A DNA stretch of 12,500 nt from Chrysomallon squamiferum (taxonomy: Eukaryota > Mollusca > Gastropoda > Neomphalida > Peltospiridae): the NCBI GenBank assembly GCA_012295275.1, contig CM022673.1, positions 18,141,310 to 18,153,809 of the forward strand, given 5' to 3'. Shown in pieces: positions 8,587 to 12,500 of this stretch (its first letter is position 1; the number at the start of each line of letters is the position of its first letter). Both the position numbers and the translations under genes were made by a program. A model generated the notes under the pieces. It saw only the letters and a program-made list of their open reading frames with translations. It did not search any database and had not been told where the DNA came from.

Positions 8587-8964
8587 AAAAGGACAAATTA
8601 TCACTTATATGTAGAGGCTTATAACCTGTGTTTTTCATCATGGTTCATAAGGAAACAAAATCGTCGTTGAAACTTGTCATTTTATCACTGTTTTTAATCA
8701 CCTTCTTTACGTCAGCTTGTGAAGTTACTTGGTTCAAAAGCTTTCCCGGATATCACGTGACCAGTCACATCACCACCACAATTCCTTGCACAAGTGACGT
8801 TTGTTCACTAATATACTGCGCTAAACAGTGTCTGAGTAGTCAATGTGTTTCCGTTAGTTACCGGTTTTCGGACAAAATGTGTTTGTTGCATGACAGAGGA
8901 ATATACTTGAAGGAGGTCACATTTCAGCTGTCTCCAGACTGGAAACATCTTTTACTGCAAAGAG
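8587..8964 (+). CDS. Gene B exon 1: short 5'UTR, signal peptide, PAN/apple-like domain
   Basis: Coding is 8640-8964; the donor is G|GTAAAG. A strong pyrimidine tract and acceptor (TTCTTTCTTCCAG) end at 8586, so 8587-8639 is probably the end of the 5'UTR spliced from an unseen upstream exon. The mature part has seven Cys against six in gene A, and only about 40% of residues match. Confidence 0.78.
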
Positions 8965-11260
8965 GTAAAGTAATTTTTACTGCATCAGTGAATGATTATA
9001 AATGGATGAACGAATCAGTCAGTCGGTCAAACTATAATTAAACAACATAAATAATGTAATTAATAGTTGTCATGGTACTATTATTATTATTATTGTTGTT
9101 GTTGTTGTTGTTGATGCTGTTGTTGTCGTCATCGTAATCACATTCATCTTCATCCTCAGTGTCATTACTGGCAGTAGAATTAGTTGTAGTTATCGTAGAA
9201 GTTGTTGTTGTTGACTGTGTTTTGTAGATTTCGTCTGGTTTGACAACGACTGGGTATTGATATTTCGCGCTAGAAGCGGAATTGGTCAGTCAGCGTATGA
9301 CACGTGGGTCACTCTTGGAATTTACGACGACCACCCAGCGGTCAGGAACGACGTCCCAGTTGGGTGTTCCTCGGTGAATGCGTCAGAGTTCTGTGACAGA
9401 CATTTCAGAAGTAAACTTATCGATGACTGGGATTCTTACAGAATTGACAAGGTAAAAGAGTTTTGTGTTAACAGATTTGGCGGGAGCCTGAAAGAAAAAG
9501 AAAGTATGAACACTGTATATTTAAACACGTACAACTTACTGATTTGATGCATATACACATTATTAATCACTTCAGCTGTAAAATTAAATTACAGGTTTCC
9601 AAACAGTACTAGCCTTGGTTAATCTGGCGGATTCATGTATTCACACTGATGTGGGTTTCTTTAAATGTCTTCTCTCTACTTTTTGTGCGCATGTCGTACT
9701 CCACTTTCTCTAGCTTCCATTTCTGTTCAAACTACTGGCTGCTGAGGTAATGTACAGAAAAAAGGGTTTTGCCCAGTCAGCGAGAGATTATGATTTGATC
9801 AGTAGTATATATTTATTTGTTCACTAACGTGTCTCTGTCATGTTGTGGAGGGAAATATCCCTGGTATACCTTTAAAGATATATTATTTTTTAATTATCAC
9901 TCGGTCTCAACAGAATACAAATTAGAAACAGTGACCTTTATTCTTCTCATGTGTATATTGATGATAAAATAGGAACGATGTTTTACTTTAAATTCATTCT
10001 ACGTGGTACCTGGACTTACGAGTGTCCTAACTTACGAGTTTTTCGAATTACGAGCAGTCACCCGGTCGATTTTTGGCTTTGAGTTTGGCAGTATGAGCGT
10101 AATACTTCTACGATATGTACCATATTGAAGCCGAAGGAGTCGATAAAGGCTGTATCTTCAGCCAAAGGCATTAAAATAATTGTTTGGTGTCCAAGATAAA
10201 TACACTTACAAAACTGATTTATTTCTTTACATTCTCTTTTATTTTGTTTTTTGTAATTTAAAAACAGGTTACAAAAAAGTATATATATATATTTTATTTT
10301 TTTGGAGGGCTAGAACGGATTAATAGTATTTCAGTTAATTTCAGTTGGGAAAATAACTGACACGACCGTCATGAACAGAGTGAATGTTTTAAATTTAATA
10401 TGGCCAGGAGGTAACGAAATCAGATAGTGTTAACTGGTTTTCTTTTCATAAAATTGTTTTGCGCTTAGCCTGTGACTGTGGTGTTTCCGCGAGAATGAGT
10501 GTTCTGACAACGAAGAAAGGACTGAATCAACAGTTCATCACTGTTTTAACTGAATGTTTCATTCCTATCAGATTTTTATATATCAGGTTTTTAATCATTT
10601 GATTTATAGACGTGTATTCTGAAACAAGCCAATGTGCTAGATAACAGGAGAAAAAAAGAAAGTAAAAAAAAAAAAGAAAGAAGACAAAAATAAAGACAAA
10701 ATATATATATATTCTTTGACTTTTCCCTCGTGCCTCGTTACCACGGTACTACTCTTTCGCCATTCGATAAAGAAAATAAAAATAAAATAACAATAAAAAC
10801 CTCCCTGCCTAGCTGGAACAATTTTAAATGGGTATTTTTCTTTTATTTTATTTTTTTTTTTCCTTTACTTTTTTTTTTTAATATGTGATCTTAAATATAT
10901 AAGACATAATTTAATAATGTCGAGTTCTGTCGTGAAAAGTTCATTCAAAGTTTTCTTTTAAAGGTGAAAATAGTTTTGTATGAAAAGGGTACTGCGAAAG
11001 AGAGCATAATATTCAAAGGCAGATCATCGACGTCAACAACATGGTTTGCTGCAGCCCGTGTGATGTCGTCATCATGGACTGACATCCCTAGCAACGGACT
11101 TCAGTGGTTCTCTCAAAAAGGGTGAGCCAAGATCCTAAATACTTAGGATTCTGAAGATAGTAGATAGAACATATCTTCAGTCTCATTTTTAACGACTGAA
11201 AGACAACTGAAAGACAGTGATGATGGCTTAGGGAATGCTCTAGAAACATAAACAGAAAGA

Positions 11261-11324
<64 letters not shown>

Positions 11325-11645
11325 CATAGAGATGATAGAGAGATGTTTCATAAACAGATATTTAGGCAACATCAAAGTATGTATATATTCCTTTAGGGAT
11401 GATGAGATGTTTCATAAACAGATATTTAGGCAACATCAAAGTATGTATATATTCCTTTAGGGATGATGAGATGTTTCGGCGCTGGTTTGTCAATGAAGAC
11501 TACAACGGCTGTGAAAACGACAACGGCTGGATGGCTGTGTTGGACAAAAACGTAAGCACATGTCCCTGGGAAGCTCCAGTGAAGGAGGGATTTCCTGTTT
11601 TTCTGTATGCACCCAATCACAAGAAAACAGTCTGGTATTTAAAAG
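8640..11645 (+). CDS. Gene B: secreted PAN/apple-domain protein, paralogue of gene A (last exon not found)
   Basis: Exons 8640-8964, 9228-9451, 10964-11121 and 11461-11645 join in phases 1, 0, 2 and end in phase 1. They give 297 residues; a gene A-like last exon would add 15. The start ATG at 8640 begins a clear signal peptide (MVHKETKSSLKLVILSLFLI, then TFFTSA). A PAN/apple-like domain follows (YCAKQCLSSQCVSVSYRFSD, then KMC), then the same C-terminal domain as gene A with WVLIFRA, SAYDTWV, DDHPAVR, VPVGC, CDRHFRSK, STTWFAAAR, RRWFVNE, NGCENDNGW, CPWE and FPVFLY. The gene is intact in its visible part. Its role is unknown; extracellular location is inferred from the leader and Cys content. 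No terminal EADV exon is seen by 12500. Confidence 0.82.
9079..9130. repeat. ATT/GTT microsatellite in gene B intron 1
   Basis: TAT/TTG trinucleotide units fade into GTT-rich sequence; a further GTT patch lies just before the exon 2 acceptor (9201-9213). Confidence 0.9.
9228..9451 (+). CDS. Gene B exon 2: start of C-terminal domain
   Basis: The acceptor is TGTTTTGTAG and the donor AAG|GTAAAA. It encodes a split Asp then FVWFDNDWVLIFRA, QSAYDTWV, YDDHPAVR, DVPVGC and CDRHFRSK. About 60% of residues match gene A. One possible N-glycosylation site, NAS, is present. Confidence 0.85.
9452..10963. other. Gene B intron 2 (1.5 kb), AT-rich with a TTACGAG repeat fragment
   Basis: This intron is three times the length of gene A's intron 2 (497 bp) and alignable to it only near the exon 3 acceptor. 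It contains the segment with three TTACGAG words (10016-10054), A-rich and TATA-rich stretches around 10660-10720, and poly-T near 10850-10880. No coding potential was recognised. Confidence 0.75.
10001..10180. repeat. Probable transposon-derived fragment with three TTACGAG words at 16-bp spacing
   Basis: ACGTGGTACCTGGACTTACG begins the segment. TTACGAG recurs at 10016, 10032 and 10048. I recall similar GGTACCT.GACTTACGAG words in dispersed repeats of other animals, but cannot name the family. The right border is uncertain and no terminal inverted repeat was identified. Confidence 0.4.
10964..11121 (+). CDS. Gene B exon 3
   Basis: The exon has 158 bp, as in gene A. The acceptor is TTTTCTTTTAAAG and the donor is consensus-like, GG|GTGAGC. 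It encodes VKIVLYEKGTAKESI, RSSTSTTWFAAAR and SSSWTDI. The 80 or so intron bases before it are also alignable with gene A, which is not true of the rest of intron 2. Confidence 0.87.
11264..11321. repeat. GA dinucleotide microsatellite in gene B intron 3
   Basis: About 29 GA units. It is positionally similar to the tract at 4854-4911 in gene A intron 3. Confidence 0.98.
11341..11468 (+). repeat. 64-bp tandem duplication spanning the gene B exon 4 acceptor
   Basis: Units 11341-11404 and 11405-11468 appear identical. Each contains AGATGTTTCATAAACAG, the pyrimidine/AG acceptor and the first bases of exon 4 (GGATGATG). The true exon then repeats AGATGTTTC before diverging to GGCGCTGG. Confidence 0.97.
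11461..11645 (+). CDS. Gene B exon 4
   Basis: The exon has 185 bp, as in gene A, and encodes MFRRWFVNEDYNGCENDNGW, LDKNVSTCPWE and FPVFLYAPNHKKT. The acceptor (CCTTTAG ending at 11460) is the second of two identical copies 64 bp apart. Only this one keeps the frame. The donor is G|GTGTGT; read-through stops after GV. Confidence 0.87.
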
Positions 11646-11956
11646 GTGTGTAGTAAAGTATCTTCACTCACGTTTCTTTTGAGCTTTTATGTCAAACAGT
11701 TTTAGTTTTGAATCAGCTCTTCTCAAATTTAAGAAACTCTGTCACATCTGAGAAAACATCTCCAGATTCCAAAATATGTAGTTACTTACACAACTGTCAT
11801 TCATTCAAGCAGAGAGGTACAGCATCCAAATAAAATAAGCTCATTTTCTGAATTATTTTTAAAAATCAAGGACAATTTTTAATTTTATATTGATACCAGA
11901 CCTTAAAATTAACTGTAATTACAACCATAGTTTATCAGTCTGTGTATATGTGTGTA

Positions 11957-12077
11957 TTTAGGAATGAATATTTTGCTGTCTTCTGTACGTTTGATTAGAC
12001 TCTGCATAAAGAAAATATTAGGCAACGCACTGAAACAGGAGAACAGAGAGAGTCCAGTGACAACATCACAGACACTG
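11957..12077 (-). repeat. SINE-like body, diverged copy without the tRNA-like head
   Basis: It is alignable with 12185-12300: TTTAGGA, GAATATT, GTACGT.TGATTAGA.TCTGCA, ACGCACTG, CAGGAG and AGTCCA recur in order. It is followed by CATA-type simple sequence on the side toward 11940. It lies in gene B's last intron. Confidence 0.55.
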
Positions 12078-12120
12078 GAATGTAGAGGAACATTCACCTA
12101 CACTCCACCAAGACAATATT

Positions 12121-12381
12121 GTATGTGTGTATGTATGTATGTATTTGTGTATGTAAGTGTGTAAATATGAATGTATGAATGTAGTTTAGGATTTTGAATA
12201 TTCTCTGTCGTATGTACATCTGATTAGATTCTGCACATAGACGATATTCGGGAACGCACTGGCGCAGGAGGACAAAGTCCAATCACGACCTCACAAACCC
12301 CGTCAGATGGCGCTGACGAAACTCGAACGCATGTATCCATGCGCCCGCAGTCTGACCATGTTACAGTTCGGCCACTGAGAC
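12121..12381 (-). mobile_element. Candidate tRNA-derived SINE with CATA-type tail
   Basis: Read on the minus strand, 12381-12312 begins GTCTCAGTGGCCGAACTGTA (A-box-like; GGCC and GGTC can pair as a D stem). It carries GCGTTCGAGTTTC near 12332-12319, a B-box-like sequence. A body of about 120 bp follows (to about 12185), then a tail of CATA/CACA repeats (12180-12121). That order of tRNA head, body and simple tail is the SINE layout. The tRNA fold is degenerate, so it is not a functional tRNA gene. No target-site duplication was established. Confidence 0.5.
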
Positions 12382-12392
12382 AACCATGCATG

Positions 12393-12416
12393 TATATATG
12401 TGTGTGTGTGTGTGTT

Positions 12417-12462
<46 letters not shown>

Positions 12463-12500
12463 TGTATATATGTGTGTGTGTACCATGCATATATATATGT
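12393..12500. repeat. TG/TATG microsatellite at the right edge
   Basis: A long GT run with TATATG interruptions continues to the end of the window. It is adjacent to the head of the SINE candidate. Confidence 0.95.

Larger units (their letters stand above)
11646..12500. other. Gene B intron 4 or 3' flank; no last exon found
   Basis: Bases 11646 to about 12005 align well with gene A intron 4 (5508 to about 5969), including GTAGTAAAGT.TCTTCACTCA and ACTGTCATTCATTC. After the GATTAGACT.TGCA segment the two part. Gene A reaches exon 5 within 60 bases, whereas gene B enters SINE-like and microsatellite sequence. No counterpart of GATTACGGTGAAGCAGACGT was found. Confidence 0.75.

Noticed and set aside
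12312-12381. Possible functional tRNA gene
   Set aside because: The anticodon and T stems do not pair well and the B box is imperfect, so a tRNA-derived SINE head fits better.

Overview
The window looks like animal nuclear DNA, most probably from a mollusc and perhaps a gastropod. Genes are split into short exons by AT-rich introns with GT..AG borders. There is abundant microsatellite sequence of the TG, GA, TAA and CATA types and there are degenerate repeats. The recognisable proteins are a cathepsin L-type protease and secreted PAN-domain proteins of a kind I associate with mollusc genomes. The taxon is an inference; no species-diagnostic marker is present.

Layout. Left end, minus strand: the 5' end of a cathepsin L-like cysteine protease gene. 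It has a two-codon first coding piece at 1726-1731 and a signal peptide plus start of the I29 propeptide at 290-423; the rest runs off the left edge. Its 1.3 kb first intron holds an AT-rich minisatellite, a dispersed repeat and a CTA tract. A cluster of CACGTG-like sites lies about 100 bp upstream of its start. From 1732 to about 3470 there is non-coding, microsatellite-rich DNA.

Middle and right, plus strand: two tandem paralogues, gene A (about 3473-6066, complete at its 3' end) and gene B (8640 to beyond the window). They share exon boundaries, intron phases (1, 0, 2, 1) and nearly identical exon lengths. Each encodes a secreted protein of about 300 residues: a signal peptide, a PAN/apple-like Cys domain (exon 1) and a roughly 200-residue C-terminal domain that I recognise as conserved but cannot name (exons 2-5). 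Gene A lacks an in-frame ATG at the position where gene B starts. Gene B carries a 64-bp duplication over the exon 4 acceptor, and no last exon is found before the window ends.

Between and within the genes lie a second copy of the 255-bp dispersed repeat, a 272-bp-period tandem duplication, a repeat with three evenly spaced TTACGAG words, and a tRNA-like SINE candidate with a CATA-type tail in gene B's last intron. No bacterial features, CRISPR arrays, true tRNA or rRNA genes were seen. The cathepsin gene and the PAN gene pair are divergently arranged; nothing in the sequence links their functions.
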